Below are positions 27,617-36,156 of a stretch of DNA of 64,000 bases, one piece after another (positions within the stretch are counted from its first letter, which is position 1; the number at the start of each line of letters is the position of its first letter). A model generated the notes under the pieces. The model saw only the letters and a program-made list of their open reading frames with translations, was not told the origin of the DNA and made no database searches. A program made the translations under genes and the position numbers. Origin of the DNA: Chloroflexota bacterium (lineage in GTDB: Bacteria > Chloroflexota > UBA11872); NCBI GenBank assembly GCA_022824495.1, contig JAJDZU010000024.1, forward strand, positions 186,001 through 250,000, read 5' to 3'.

Positions 27617-29515
27617 ATGAAGACAAGGCTTGCGCTCTTGGCCGCGATGGTGGGACTCGTCTTCTCGTTCCAGCCCCTCCTTGCCCAGGACTGCACCTTC
27701 CAACTGGGCTTTAAGGCCCTCCACGATCTGATCCCTGACGTAGTCGGCGACTGCCTTGATGACGAGCAACACAACCCGGCAACAGGAATCACGCAGCAAT
27801 CCACCACCAACGGCCAGCTCACCTGGCGCAAAGCCGACAACTGGACCGGGTTCACCGACGGCCGGCGCACCTGGGTCAACGGCCCCGAGGGGCTACAGCA
27901 GCGGCTGAATAGCGAACAGTTTCCCTGGGAAGCGGCGGTCACGCAGCGCCTGACGCTGGACCAGCTACGCAACGCCGAATACCACCTCCCGCTCCTCGGT
28001 GACGAGGACACCGCGATTCACCTCGTCGATGGCATGGGCACCCTTGTCTACGGCGAGGGTGCGACCGAGCGCGTGCAGGTGGGCCTGGTCGACGACCGGG
28101 TTGCCTTCGGCGATCTCGATGCCGATGGAATCGCCGATGCCGCGGTCGTCGCCTACCTCAACTCGGGCGGCAGCGGCACGTTCATCTACCTGATTGCCGT
28201 CCTCGACCGCGACGGCGCGCCCGTCCAGGCGGCGCACGCCTTCCTGGGGGACCGGGTACGGCCACAGAGCCTCGCCATCCAGGGCGGCGAAATCCGGGTG
28301 GAATCGCTTGCCCACGGTCCCGACGACCCCCTGTGCTGCCCCTCGGTCATCGACACCCGGGCCTTTGTGCTGCGCGGAGACAGACTTGAGCCAGGCATGG
28401 AGTCGCCGCGCCTGACGCTGGATCAGCTACGCAACGCCCAATACCACCTCCCGCTTCTCGGTGACGAGAACATCCCCATCCAATTCACCGACGGCGCGGG
28501 CCACATCGCCTTTGGCGAAGGGGCGACGGAGCGGGTCTCCGCCGGAATCGTCAACGACACCGTCGCTTTCGGAGACCTCAACGGCGACGGCATCGCCGAC
28601 GCCGCCGTAATCGTCTACATCTCCGGCGGCGGCAGCGGCACGTTCATCCACCTGGTCGCCGTCCTTGATCGAGACGGCCAGCCGGCGCAGGCCGCCCTGG
28701 CATTCCTGGGCGACCGGGTGCCGGTACGCAGCCTGGCCGTCACCGGCGGAAATGTCGTGGCCGAGACGGTTGTCCACCGCCCCAGCGACGGCCTCTGCTG
28801 CCCATCGCTTCAAATCACCCGCGCATTCACGCTGCAGGGCAACCGGCTCGTCCCGCGCCAGGCCCTGGTCATCGAGTCGCCCCTGCCCGGCGAAACGGTG
28901 GCCAGCGGCGTCGAGGTCCGAGGCACTGCCAGCATCTACCCATCCGCCGGAACCCTTGCCTACTCCGTCTATGACGCCCGCGGCGGCGTTATCGGCATGG
29001 GCAACCTTCCTGTCGATGGATATGGAGAACAACCGGCAACCTTCGCCGCGCCGGTCGATTTCATCGCTGGCGCGGACGGACCCGGCCGCATCGAAATCGT
29101 CGACACAGACACGGTCAACGGTTCGGCATCGGCTCGAACGTCAGTCCCCGTCAACCTCCAGGCCGCACCCATAACCGACGGACGCACCAGCCGCGAACCC
29201 ACCCCCGAGCTCATCCTGGAATCGCCCCTCAGCGGCGCCACCGTCGGATCCACTGTGCAGCTTCGCGGCCGCATCAGCGCCATGCCTTTCGAGAAAAACC
29301 TCACCTATCGCATCTACAGCCAGGCCGGAACCGTCATCGACCAGAGTTGGATCTCGGTGGAAGGCGACTACGGCGGCCCGGGCACGTTTACCAAGTCGAT
29401 CAACATTCCAACCACAACTCCACCCGGCCCCCTCCGCATCGAAGTCCGCGACGAAAGCGTCATCGACGGCGCCCTGATCGTCAGCACCTCCGTGGAGGTG
29501 CACTTCACGGGCTGA
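27617..29515 (+). CDS. Secreted protein with duplicated beta domain and two Gmad2-like domains
   Basis: The start at 27617 (MKTRLALLAAM) gives a clean signal peptide ending near ALLAQ and 632 residues. Residues about 25-110 form a domain common in Chloroflexota secreted proteins (HDLIPDVVGDCLDDEQHNP, then LTWRKADNWTGFTDG). Two tandem repeats of about 150 residues follow, each beginning RLTLDQLRNAxYHLPLLGDE and containing an FGDLxxDGIADAAV calcium-binding-like loop. The C-terminal part has two immunoglobulin-like Gmad2-type domains (ESPLPGETVASGVEVRGTA and ESPLSGATVGSTVQLRG). It is probably a cell-surface adhesion or matrix protein; no enzyme motif is seen. Confidence 0.78.
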   Translation: MKTRLALLAAMVGLVFSFQPLLAQDCTFQLGFKALHDLIPDVVGDCLDDEQHNPATGITQQSTTNGQLTWRKADNWTGFTDGRRTWVNGPEGLQQRLNSEQFPWEAAVTQRLTLDQLRNAEYHLPLLGDEDTAIHLVDGMGTLVYGEGATERVQVGLVDDRVAFGDLDADGIADAAVVAYLNSGGSGTFIYLIAVLDRDGAPVQAAHAFLGDRVRPQSLAIQGGEIRVESLAHGPDDPLCCPSVIDTRAFVLRGDRLEPGMESPRLTLDQLRNAQYHLPLLGDENIPIQFTDGAGHIAFGEGATERVSAGIVNDTVAFGDLNGDGIADAAVIVYISGGGSGTFIHLVAVLDRDGQPAQAALAFLGDRVPVRSLAVTGGNVVAETVVHRPSDGLCCPSLQITRAFTLQGNRLVPRQALVIESPLPGETVASGVEVRGTASIYPSAGTLAYSVYDARGGVIGMGNLPVDGYGEQPATFAAPVDFIAGADGPGRIEIVDTDTVNGSASARTSVPVNLQAAPITDGRTSREPTPELILESPLSGATVGSTVQLRGRISAMPFEKNLTYRIYSQAGTVIDQSWISVEGDYGGPGTFTKSINIPTTTPPGPLRIEVRDESVIDGALIVSTSVEVHFTG

Positions 29516-29522
29516 GCAGGGG

Positions 29523-30191
29523 CTAGCTCCCGTCGGGCAACGGGACCGTGCAGACGCGGCGGGTGACGGCGCAGCAGAACCAGATCTGGTCCTGGTGCAG
29601 GGTCATGCCGTGGACTTCGGGGTCGGGCATGTCGATCGAGGCCTTGATGGCACCGGTGGCCGGGTCGAGCTTATGGATCTGGCGCAGTCCCACGTCGGAG
29701 CACCAGACGTGGCCGTCGGCGACGAAGACGCCGTGCGGGCGGTGGCTGGGCGTGGGGATCGAGCGATGTACCGACATGTCGCGTGGGTCAACCAGGAACA
29801 GTTGCTGGGCCGGCGGCACGGCCATCCACAAATGGCGATCGTCCACCCACTGCAGGCCGTGCGCGCCGGTGACCTGGGCGTTGGTGGGGTCGACGAAGGC
29901 GACAACGCCCTTGCCGGGGGTGTCGTAGTGGGCCACGGTCGTCCCGTCGTCGTACAGCTTGTAGATGCGAGACCCGATGGTTGAGGACACCCACAGGTAA
30001 CCGCCGCCAATGGTGACGCCGCTGGCGTGGCTGGTCTCGGTCGGTACGCGCGCCAACACCGAACCGTCCGCGTAGTCCAGCTTGTAGAGGTGACAGTCGT
30101 CCTGATCGATCACCCACAGGCCGTCGTCAGCCGCCTGCAGGCCGTTGGGCTGCGGGCCGGGGGTGAGCCAGCGGTCGGTCACCTGGGTCAT
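29523..30191 (-). CDS. Vgb/NHL-type beta-propeller protein
   Basis: The 222 residues show repeated blades such as NGLQAADDGLWVID, HASGVTIGGGYLWVSS and PHGVFVADGHVWCSD, typical of virginiamycin-B-lyase-like or NHL propellers. The catalytic residues of true Vgb are not obvious, so it is probably a binding propeller. There is no signal peptide. The start is uncertain: ATG 30191, ATG 30200 and GTG 30221 are all possible. Only 7 bases separate its stop from that of the convergent secreted protein. Confidence 0.65.
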   Translation of the reverse strand: MTQVTDRWLTPGPQPNGLQAADDGLWVIDQDDCHLYKLDYADGSVLARVPTETSHASGVTIGGGYLWVSSTIGSRIYKLYDDGTTVAHYDTPGKGVVAFVDPTNAQVTGAHGLQWVDDRHLWMAVPPAQQLFLVDPRDMSVHRSIPTPSHRPHGVFVADGHVWCSDVGLRQIHKLDPATGAIKASIDMPDPEVHGMTLHQDQIWFCCAVTRRVCTVPLPDGS

Positions 30192-30364
30192 GCCCCGCAT
30201 CTTCTTTGGGAAAGCCGACACTGGACCGGTGGGCGCAAGCCTAGCAGCGAGCAGGCGGGCCCGACTTGAGTATTGACGATGTCCCGGGTCGGTGAGAACG
30301 TGTAGTTGCGGGGAGCATGTGGCAACTGCTCCGTACCCCCCCCAGTCTCTTCGGCGGCTGGGAT

Positions 30365-30388
30365 AGCGACCGCCCGCGGGCGGTCGCT
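30365..30388. repeat. Perfect 24-base palindrome upstream of the TA/phage region
   Basis: AGCGACCGCCCG is followed directly by its reverse complement CGGGCGGTCGCT. As RNA it would make a GC-rich hairpin; as DNA it could bind a dimer. It lies in the 289-bp gap between the propeller gene and the antitoxin gene, near the left edge of the phage-related block. Confidence 0.6.
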
Positions 30389-30510
30389 GCCATGTTTAAA
30401 GGCATACCGGAATCCGCGACGACAAGAGACACGCGATTCCGGGAGCGGGCGGGAACCCGGAGTCTATTGGCGGCCTTGGGGGCGAGCGTTTTGCTACCGT
30501 CGGTACATGG

Positions 30511-31251
30511 ATGTTGATCTCGGCCGGGAGTTTGGCGAAGGATCAGTTGGCTCGGCGACGGACCATTGCGAAAGTGACACCGAGAATGGCTGGTAGGCCT
30601 CGGTCGCAGGGTTTCTACTCCGTTGGGCTAGCCTCCCGCCTGACCGGAATCCCGGGTCGAACACTGCGGGACTGGCATCTTCGAGGAGTCGTTCAACGCG
30701 ATCTGGCGATTACGGACAGCGACGGTCGATATGTTCAGGGATACTCGTACTACCGACTTACGCTGCTAAAGATCGTCCGCGCAGTCCGTGACGGGCGCTA
30801 TGACCTTGAGACTGCGGCGAAGGCGCTCGACTATCTCTACCGGCGGTTCGGCCTGCCTGAGAACTGGCCCGATAAGCGCGTGCATGTGTGGGAGAGCAAG
30901 ATCTTCGCCGACGGTTCCGACGAGTGGGGAGTGACGGAAGCGACTCTGCAGGGCCAGTCCGTCGAGACGAGGCTCATGGGCGATCTCTTCGAGGAGCTGC
31001 GTGCTGACGAGGGAGGGTCTATTCTCATCCCAACACAATTTCGAGCGTTTGTGGCCATCCATCCGGATGTGATGGGCGGTCAGCCGGTTGTGCGTGGAAC
31101 TCGCGTGCCCACTTCCGTCCTCGCCGCACTAGTCAGCCAACAGTACACGGTGCCTCAGATTGCTCGAATGTATCCCTTCATGGGCAGAGAGTCCGTGGCC
31201 AAGGCCGTGGAATACGAGCAGTTCCTAGATGGCGTTAAGTCGGCCGCGTAA
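30511..31251 (+). CDS. MerR-like HTH plus DUF433 antitoxin
   Basis: The 246-residue frame has an N-terminal MerR-type helix-turn-helix (YSVGLASRLTGIPGRTLRDWHLRG) and a C-terminal DUF433 domain (IHPDVMGGQPVVRGTRVPTSVLAALV). The combination is typical of antitoxins paired with DUF5615 toxins. It overlaps the toxin gene by 23 bases. The start is uncertain: ATG 30586 (MAGRPRSQGF) gives a more compact protein and GTG 30574 is also in frame. None has a strong Shine-Dalgarno. Confidence 0.72.
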   Translation: MLISAGSLAKDQLARRRTIAKVTPRMAGRPRSQGFYSVGLASRLTGIPGRTLRDWHLRGVVQRDLAITDSDGRYVQGYSYYRLTLLKIVRAVRDGRYDLETAAKALDYLYRRFGLPENWPDKRVHVWESKIFADGSDEWGVTEATLQGQSVETRLMGDLFEELRADEGGSILIPTQFRAFVAIHPDVMGGQPVVRGTRVPTSVLAALVSQQYTVPQIARMYPFMGRESVAKAVEYEQFLDGVKSAA

Positions 31252-31789
31252 ATTCCACAGCCTGTTTCTTGATGCCGATATAACGCCACCCTTGCGCGAA
31301 ATCCTCGAGTGCGTCGGATTCACATGCCTTAGCGTCAACGATCCAGATCTTAGGAAGAGAATGCCGCAAGACGCGCCGGACTGGGACGTATTGCGCGAAG
31401 CGCGACGTCGGCGTCGCGTGCTTGTTTCGTTCGACAAGCATGAGGATGCGAAGACCAAATACGCTTGGTCCGAAGAGCTTGAACGGCGTGGCGGCCACGT
31501 TATCCAGATTTCTCGCGGGCCTGAACAGCACCCCATTGAGGCAGCAGGCAAGATCCTGATTCACTACGACGCATGGCAGGAGTTTTTTCGTAGAAACGAC
31601 ACGGCAGTGGCAACACTCGACAAGAACGCTAATCCCAAGTTGTGGGACCGGCAAGAGATCTTCAAGCCATCGCCAGCTACATTGCGCCAAATCAATACTC
31701 CAGTAGAACCTCGAAAACCTGGATCACGATCCGCGAGACGAAGACGCCAGGCACCACAGGAACAGCAACTTCCATTGGACGGCGCCTAG
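31229..31789 (+). CDS. PIN-like toxin (DUF5615 type) with basic tail
   Basis: A 186-residue protein beginning FLDADITPPLREILE after a short leader, the DUF5615 pattern. Asp in DWDVLREA and the strand RRRVLVSFDKHED complete a PIN-like core of about 115 residues. The remaining 70 residues are an unusual extension ending in a basic stretch (GSRSARRRRQAP) that may bind nucleic acid. It is translationally coupled to the DUF433 antitoxin. This module sits just before the promoter of the phage portal gene. Confidence 0.72.
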   Translation: MALSRPRKFHSLFLDADITPPLREILECVGFTCLSVNDPDLRKRMPQDAPDWDVLREARRRRRVLVSFDKHEDAKTKYAWSEELERRGGHVIQISRGPEQHPIEAAGKILIHYDAWQEFFRRNDTAVATLDKNANPKLWDRQEIFKPSPATLRQINTPVEPRKPGSRSARRRRQAPQEQQLPLDGA

Positions 31790-31900
31790 CGAGCCGCTGA
31801 CCCGAATCAGCTGGAAGACCTGGTCACGGGAAGGGCCTTGACGGACCTGGTGCATCTCAGGTTGTGCGTCTGACCTTGAATCAACTCGCCTCTGTCTGAC

Positions 31901-31929
31901 TTGCCGCGCGTACTCGTATAGAGTATAAT
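31901..31929 (+). promoter_or_regulatory. Promoter of the portal-terminase operon with inverted repeat
   Basis: TTGCCG and a consensus TATAAT are separated by exactly 17 bases and lie about 50 bases upstream of the portal start. The inverted repeat TACTC-GTATA-GAGTA (31911-31925) overlaps the spacer and -10 box. It resembles the CGTACTCTGTATA sequence beside the Xre gene at 36118-36130, so the Xre protein may repress here. Confidence 0.65.
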
Positions 31930-31979
31930 CGCCCCAGCTTGCCAGCGATGTCCCGTCGGTCCGGCCTGTCGGACCTGGA

Positions 31980-33707
31980 ATGGGACCTATGCCAGAGTCA
32001 GACGCGCAGCGCCCGCCGCCGAGCGAGGCGTATTTGCGTGAGCTTGAGGAACAACTGCTCGCCGAGTTCGGCGAGCGCAACGCCCGTATCGAACGCCTGC
32101 GCCGCCTGCGGCACATGGAACTGCCGGTGGACATCCCACCGGCCTATCGAACCAGCGCCCGCGAGGTGCGCACGCCGCTGGCGCGCGAGCAACTGAAACG
32201 GGTCATCGGCAGCCTGACGGCCAATCGCCCCCTGGTGCACGTGCCGCCGGCCGAACCAACCGAGGCCGCCCGCGCCGGCGCGGACCTGCGGGCGCGCTGG
32301 ACGAACTCCGCGTTGCGCCGCATGGACAGCGAGGCCGCGCGCGACGTGTTCGGCATGTTGATCGACGCCATGGTGGCGGATGGCGCCGGGGTGCTGAAGC
32401 TGCTCTACGCGCCGGACCGCTGGGCGGGCTATCCACGGCGCTCCGCCCAACCTGACGAATCGGCGGAAGGCTTTCTGCGCCGCGCCGAGCGCTTCAAGAA
32501 ATCCGCCCGCTTCCCGCTGGCCTGGCGCGATGTCGACGTCACCACCTTCTACCCGCTCGAAGGCGAGGACGGGCTGGAAGCCTGCCTGGAGATTGCCGAG
32601 CGTCCGCGCCACCTGGTGCAACGGCGCTACGGCCTGATCACCGACAAGCGCAGCGGACGCCTGGTCCCGCCCGGCGGCGACATCCGGGCCCTGGACACAC
32701 CTGGCGCGCAGCCGGATGCGCCCAATGCCGAGCCTCGCGCCACCGCCCGCGTCGTCGAGTACTGGGACCACGAATACTTCGCCTACCTGGTGGACGGTCA
32801 CCTGGTGCGCCGCGGCCGGCACGGCTACGGGGCCATCCCCTACGTCCACGCCTACGGCGACCAGACGCCCAGCCGCGATCCCGCCAAGGCCGGCGTCTCC
32901 ATGCTGGCCTCCATGGAATACCTGATCCCGCTGTTGGATCAGCTGCTGACCATGAAGCAGAACGCGCTGTTCCTCTACGCCTACCCCACGCCCAAGATCA
33001 CCAACTTCTCGCCCATCGACCCCAGCCTCAGCAACGACGGCCGCCCGCGCGCGCTGGACTTTCGCCCCGGCGAAATCCTGCCGCTCTACCAGGGCGAGGA
33101 CCTCACCTTCCTGCAATGGCAGGGCACCCCGCCCGACCTGGACGAACTGATCGCCCAGACCCGCGCCATGATCGACCAGGCCGGCGCCCCCAGCGTGCTC
33201 TTTGGCGTCCCGCCCGACGGCAACACCAGCGGCTACCTGCTCAACCAGCTCATCAACACCGCGCGCGTCTCGTTCCAGCAGGTCGCCCGGCACGCCGAGC
33301 AGGCGCTGGAGCGGATCGTGCGCCTGATGTGGCGGTTGGTGGAAACTCGCATCGGCGAAACCGTCTTCGTCTTCGAGGCCGAGGACGACCACGGCTGGAT
33401 CGGCCTGGGCCCGCAGGACATCGATGGCTACCACGCCGTCCGCGTGCGACTCGACCCGCTCGGTCCCGCCGACGACGTGGCCCAGGGCACCCTGGCCGCC
33501 AGCCTCGTCGGCGCCCGCCTCGCCTCCCGCCGCTGGGCCATGCGCGAAAAGCTGGGCATCGAAGACGCCGAAGCCGTCGAAGACGAAATCCTCCTCGACG
33601 AACTCATCGACGCCCCCGAAATCCGCTCCGCCATCGCCCGCGAAGCCCTCGGCCAGGCCGGATTACAACCCTCACCCACAGGGGAGGCGGCAGATGTCCA
33701 AGCGTGA
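31980..33707 (+). CDS. Phage portal protein
   Basis: The 575 residues have portal-family character. There is an N-terminal helical part (REQLKRVIGSLTANRPLV), a central beta region (YWDHEYFAYLVDGHLV, then PYVHAYGD), and the stem/clip segment MLASMEYLIPLLDQLLTMKQNAL. The long helix near SVLFGVPPDGNTSGYLLNQL precedes ARVSFQQVARHAEQALERIV. Portals form the dodecameric DNA gate of the capsid and dock the terminase. ATG 31989 is an alternative start. The gene is placed before the terminase genes, the reverse of the usual terS-terL-portal order. Confidence 0.82.
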   Translation: MGPMPESDAQRPPPSEAYLRELEEQLLAEFGERNARIERLRRLRHMELPVDIPPAYRTSAREVRTPLAREQLKRVIGSLTANRPLVHVPPAEPTEAARAGADLRARWTNSALRRMDSEAARDVFGMLIDAMVADGAGVLKLLYAPDRWAGYPRRSAQPDESAEGFLRRAERFKKSARFPLAWRDVDVTTFYPLEGEDGLEACLEIAERPRHLVQRRYGLITDKRSGRLVPPGGDIRALDTPGAQPDAPNAEPRATARVVEYWDHEYFAYLVDGHLVRRGRHGYGAIPYVHAYGDQTPSRDPAKAGVSMLASMEYLIPLLDQLLTMKQNALFLYAYPTPKITNFSPIDPSLSNDGRPRALDFRPGEILPLYQGEDLTFLQWQGTPPDLDELIAQTRAMIDQAGAPSVLFGVPPDGNTSGYLLNQLINTARVSFQQVARHAEQALERIVRLMWRLVETRIGETVFVFEAEDDHGWIGLGPQDIDGYHAVRVRLDPLGPADDVAQGTLAASLVGARLASRRWAMREKLGIEDAEAVEDEILLDELIDAPEIRSAIAREALGQAGLQPSPTGEAADVQA

Positions 33708-34005
33708 CCGGTTGGATCGACCTGGGGCGATTCAACTGCGAGTTCAGCGCCTGGTCCTGGGGCTGGCCCATCGAATCCGGTCGCGTCGCCTAGTCGGCGG
33801 CAACACCTCCGCGCCCGCGACGACAGAGGCCGGCGATCAGGTTTCTCGCGTTCATCGTCGGGCGGAGGCGCAGCTAGTCGGTCGGATTCGGCATCCCGCG
33901 CTGCACGCTCTCCTGCGCCGAATGTGGGCGGGCGGCAACGGGCGAGTCGGTGGCGAACGGGCTCGAGATCGAAACACGCGTCGAGGGAGCCGGACCCATG
34001 CCTGA
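33694..34005 (+). CDS. Small Arg-rich ORF after the portal gene, doubtful
   Basis: An ATG preceded by GGGGAGG opens 103 codons that overlap the portal stop by 14 bases and the next small gene by 8 bases, as expected in a compact phage operon. The translation is very rich in arginine and recognised by nothing I know. A 29-codon frame starting GTG 33705 (WIDLGRFNCEFSAWSWGWP) is an alternative. The region could also be untranslated. Confidence 0.35.
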   Translation: MSKRDRLDRPGAIQLRVQRLVLGLAHRIRSRRLVGGNTSAPATTEAGDQVSRVHRRAEAQLVGRIRHPALHALLRRMWAGGNGRVGGERARDRNTRRGSRTHA

Positions 34006-34228
34006 CGCTAGGCGGGACGCAAGCAGCGTGTTCGCCGAGCGTCTGACTGCCGCTGCGAACGCGGAATGTGAGTCCCTGTGCCAGACGATCATGGCCAAGG
34101 CGCGGTCCGGCGAGCGCTGGGCAGTGGAGTTGGTTGTGCGAAACGTCTTCGCGCGCCATGTCGACAGCGAGGACACGTTACAGACGTTGCTGGAGGAGAT
34201 TCGTGAACGCACGGCGCGCGACGCGTGA
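33998..34228 (+). CDS. Probable small terminase subunit
   Basis: A 76-residue helical protein (MPDARRDASSVFAERLTAA, ending IRERTARDA) starts at an ATG with GAGGGAG upstream and overlaps the large terminase start by 26 bases. Position directly before terL and the small helical make-up suggest the DNA-recognition terminase subunit, but it is shorter than typical TerS and no clear helix-turn-helix is visible. A GTG at 33950 would add 16 residues. Confidence 0.5.
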   Translation: MPDARRDASSVFAERLTAAANAECESLCQTIMAKARSGERWAVELVVRNVFARHVDSEDTLQTLLEEIRERTARDA

Positions 34229-35504
34229 TCTGCTGTGGGCGCGGGTGGGCTACGACCCGTCGGCGGCCCAGCGCGCGGCGCACGACTGTCCAGCACGGAT
34301 TCGCCTGATTGCCGGGGGCGAGCGGGCCGGCAAGAGTCGAAGCGCCGCCATGGAGCTCTTCGGCCGGCTGATCGAGGGGCGGCTCTACTGGCTGGTGGGT
34401 CCCGAGTACGATCTTTGCCGGCCGGAGTTCGAGTACTTGCTGGACGCCTGTCGGCGGATTGGCGCCGTGGCCTCGGTTCGGTATCCGGGCAGCAGCCGGT
34501 GTGAACTGATTACGCGCACCGGGGCGCGGATTGTCACGCGAAGCGCGCGTGAGCCGGAACGGCTGGCGGGCGAGGCACCGGACGGAATCCTGGGCTGCGA
34601 GGCCGCCCAGCTTCCGCCATCCGTGTTTCTGCGCTTGCGGGGACGAATCGCGGAACGGCGCGGCTGGCTGTGGCTGAGCGGAACCTTCGAAGGTTCGCGC
34701 GGCTGGTACGCGGACCGATTCCGCGCCTGGCAGCCGGCCGCGCGCGGGGATGCCCGGTCATTTTCGATCCCCTCGTGGGAGAACCGGGCGCTTTATCCGG
34801 GCGGCCGCGACGATCCCGAGATCGCGGAGTTGGAGGATCTGTTCCCTCCCGATCTCTTCATGGAGCGCTTTGGCGGTGTGCCGTGTCCGCCGTCCACGCT
34901 GGTCTTTCGAGAGTTCGATACGCGCGAACACGTGGACATCAAAGCGCGGGGTAGCGGCGCACCGGTGGAACTGGCGGTCGACCCGGGATACGCGGGGGCC
35001 TATGCGGTGCTGGCCATTGAGCAACGTGGGTCCGAGGTAGCGGTCATCGACGAGGTGTATCTGCGGCGGACGGTGGCGGGAGACGTAATCGCGGCCTGTC
35101 GGAAGCGACCGTGGTGGCCTCGAGTGCGTGGTGGGGTGATCGACGTGGCCGGCCGGCAGCACCATGCCGCACCGAGCCAGATAGAAGTTTGGGCCTCGCT
35201 GGCGGGCGTGCGGCTGCGCTCGCACTCGGTACCGTTGCGTTCGGGGATCGACCGCTTACGGACGTTCCTGCGGGACCCGGTCAGTGGGGACGCGCGCCTG
35301 ATCGTGGCGCCCGAGTGCACGAATCTGATTGAGGAGTTTGGGCTTTACCGCTACCACGAGGCGTCGGACCTGGAACCGATCTCGGAGATTCCGATCGACC
35401 GCGACAATCACGCGATCAAGGCGCTGACGTACTGGCTGTTCGACCGCTTTGGAGCCATTGAGCGGCCGCCGCGCCAGAGTATTCCGTTTCGGATTACTTG
35501 GTAG
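34203..35504 (+). CDS. Phage terminase large subunit
   Basis: A GTG start with GGAGGAGA upstream gives 433 residues. The ATPase has a Walker A-like GGERAGKS (38-45), the catalytic Glu133 in ILGCEAAQLP (Cys replaces the usual Asp of Walker B), and the coupling motif LSGTFEG. The RNase H-like nuclease domain supplies Asp260 (AVDPGY), Asp314 (VIDVAGR) and Asp399/Asp401 (DRDNHAIK). The enzyme cuts and pumps DNA through the portal. All key residues are present, so it may be functional. Confidence 0.85.
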   Translation: MNARRATRDLLWARVGYDPSAAQRAAHDCPARIRLIAGGERAGKSRSAAMELFGRLIEGRLYWLVGPEYDLCRPEFEYLLDACRRIGAVASVRYPGSSRCELITRTGARIVTRSAREPERLAGEAPDGILGCEAAQLPPSVFLRLRGRIAERRGWLWLSGTFEGSRGWYADRFRAWQPAARGDARSFSIPSWENRALYPGGRDDPEIAELEDLFPPDLFMERFGGVPCPPSTLVFREFDTREHVDIKARGSGAPVELAVDPGYAGAYAVLAIEQRGSEVAVIDEVYLRRTVAGDVIAACRKRPWWPRVRGGVIDVAGRQHHAAPSQIEVWASLAGVRLRSHSVPLRSGIDRLRTFLRDPVSGDARLIVAPECTNLIEEFGLYRYHEASDLEPISEIPIDRDNHAIKALTYWLFDRFGAIERPPRQSIPFRITW

Positions 35505-35538
35505 CGGAGATCAGGCCGAGCCGCGGCTAAGTCGGGGT

Positions 35539-36072
35539 TTAGTCGCTCGGCGAGTCCGCGTTGGCGTGGGCGCTGACGAGCAGGACGATGGGGTCGTCGT
35601 CGCCGGCGACGCTAATGCCCAGGCGCATGGAGCCGTCGTCGCCCAATTGCAGGTCCACAAAGGCCAGGCGGCTGGCGAGTTCGTCGACCGCGTCGTCGTG
35701 GTCTGCGAGGTCGGCAAGCTCGGCTTCGGTGTCGGCGGGGCCGGACTCGATCAGGACGCCGCCGGCGGTTGGGTCGATGTTGCGTCCCACGGGGCCGCGC
35801 CGAAGGGCCGCGACCATGGTGGTGGCGACGTCGCTGCCGGCGCGATCGGCGATGGCGGCCAGCGCAAAGGTCAGGCGGTCGGCTTCGAGAGCGTCGGCCA
35901 ACTCAAGGATGGCCTTGGCGGGCGGGGCGCGGCGTTCGCCTTTTTCCACGTGGCTGAGGAAGGAGTGCGATATGCCGCTGGCCTGGGCCAACTGCCGATA
36001 TGACAAGCCAGCCGCGCGGCGGGTGCTGTTCAGCACGGCCGCGAACCGTATCCCCTGCCGCGGTTCGCTCAT
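35539..36072 (-). CDS. Xre-family transcriptional regulator
   Basis: This 177-residue protein has an N-terminal Xre helix-turn-helix (LSYRQLAQASGISHSFLSHVEKG) and an acidic C-terminal domain of unknown fold. The start at 36072 has GAGGG upstream. It is the only gene on the minus strand within the head module, placed between terL and the gene at 36157, with divergent promoters and an inverted repeat between them. It probably represses the particle genes, like a lysogeny regulator. Confidence 0.82.
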   Translation of the reverse strand: MSEPRQGIRFAAVLNSTRRAAGLSYRQLAQASGISHSFLSHVEKGERRAPPAKAILELADALEADRLTFALAAIADRAGSDVATTMVAALRRGPVGRNIDPTAGGVLIESGPADTEAELADLADHDDAVDELASRLAFVDLQLGDDGSMRLGISVAGDDDPIVLLVSAHANADSPSD

Positions 36073-36081
36073 GTTGCCCTC

Positions 36082-36139
36082 ATTGTACCCATGGGGTTGA
36101 CAACCTGCCAACGAGTCCGTACTCTGTATAAGTACAGAG
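36082..36139. promoter_or_regulatory. Divergent promoters and Xre operator
   Basis: Minus strand: TTGGCA (36106-36111) and TACAAT (36082-36087) with an 18-base spacer serve the Xre gene. Plus strand: TTGACA (36097-36102) with TACTCT 17 bases later serves 36157. The inverted repeat CTCTGTA-TAAG-TACAGAG (36122-36139) covers the plus-strand -10 area and is the likely Xre operator. Confidence 0.6.
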
Positions 36140-36156
36140 GGCGTTGACGCCGGGGA

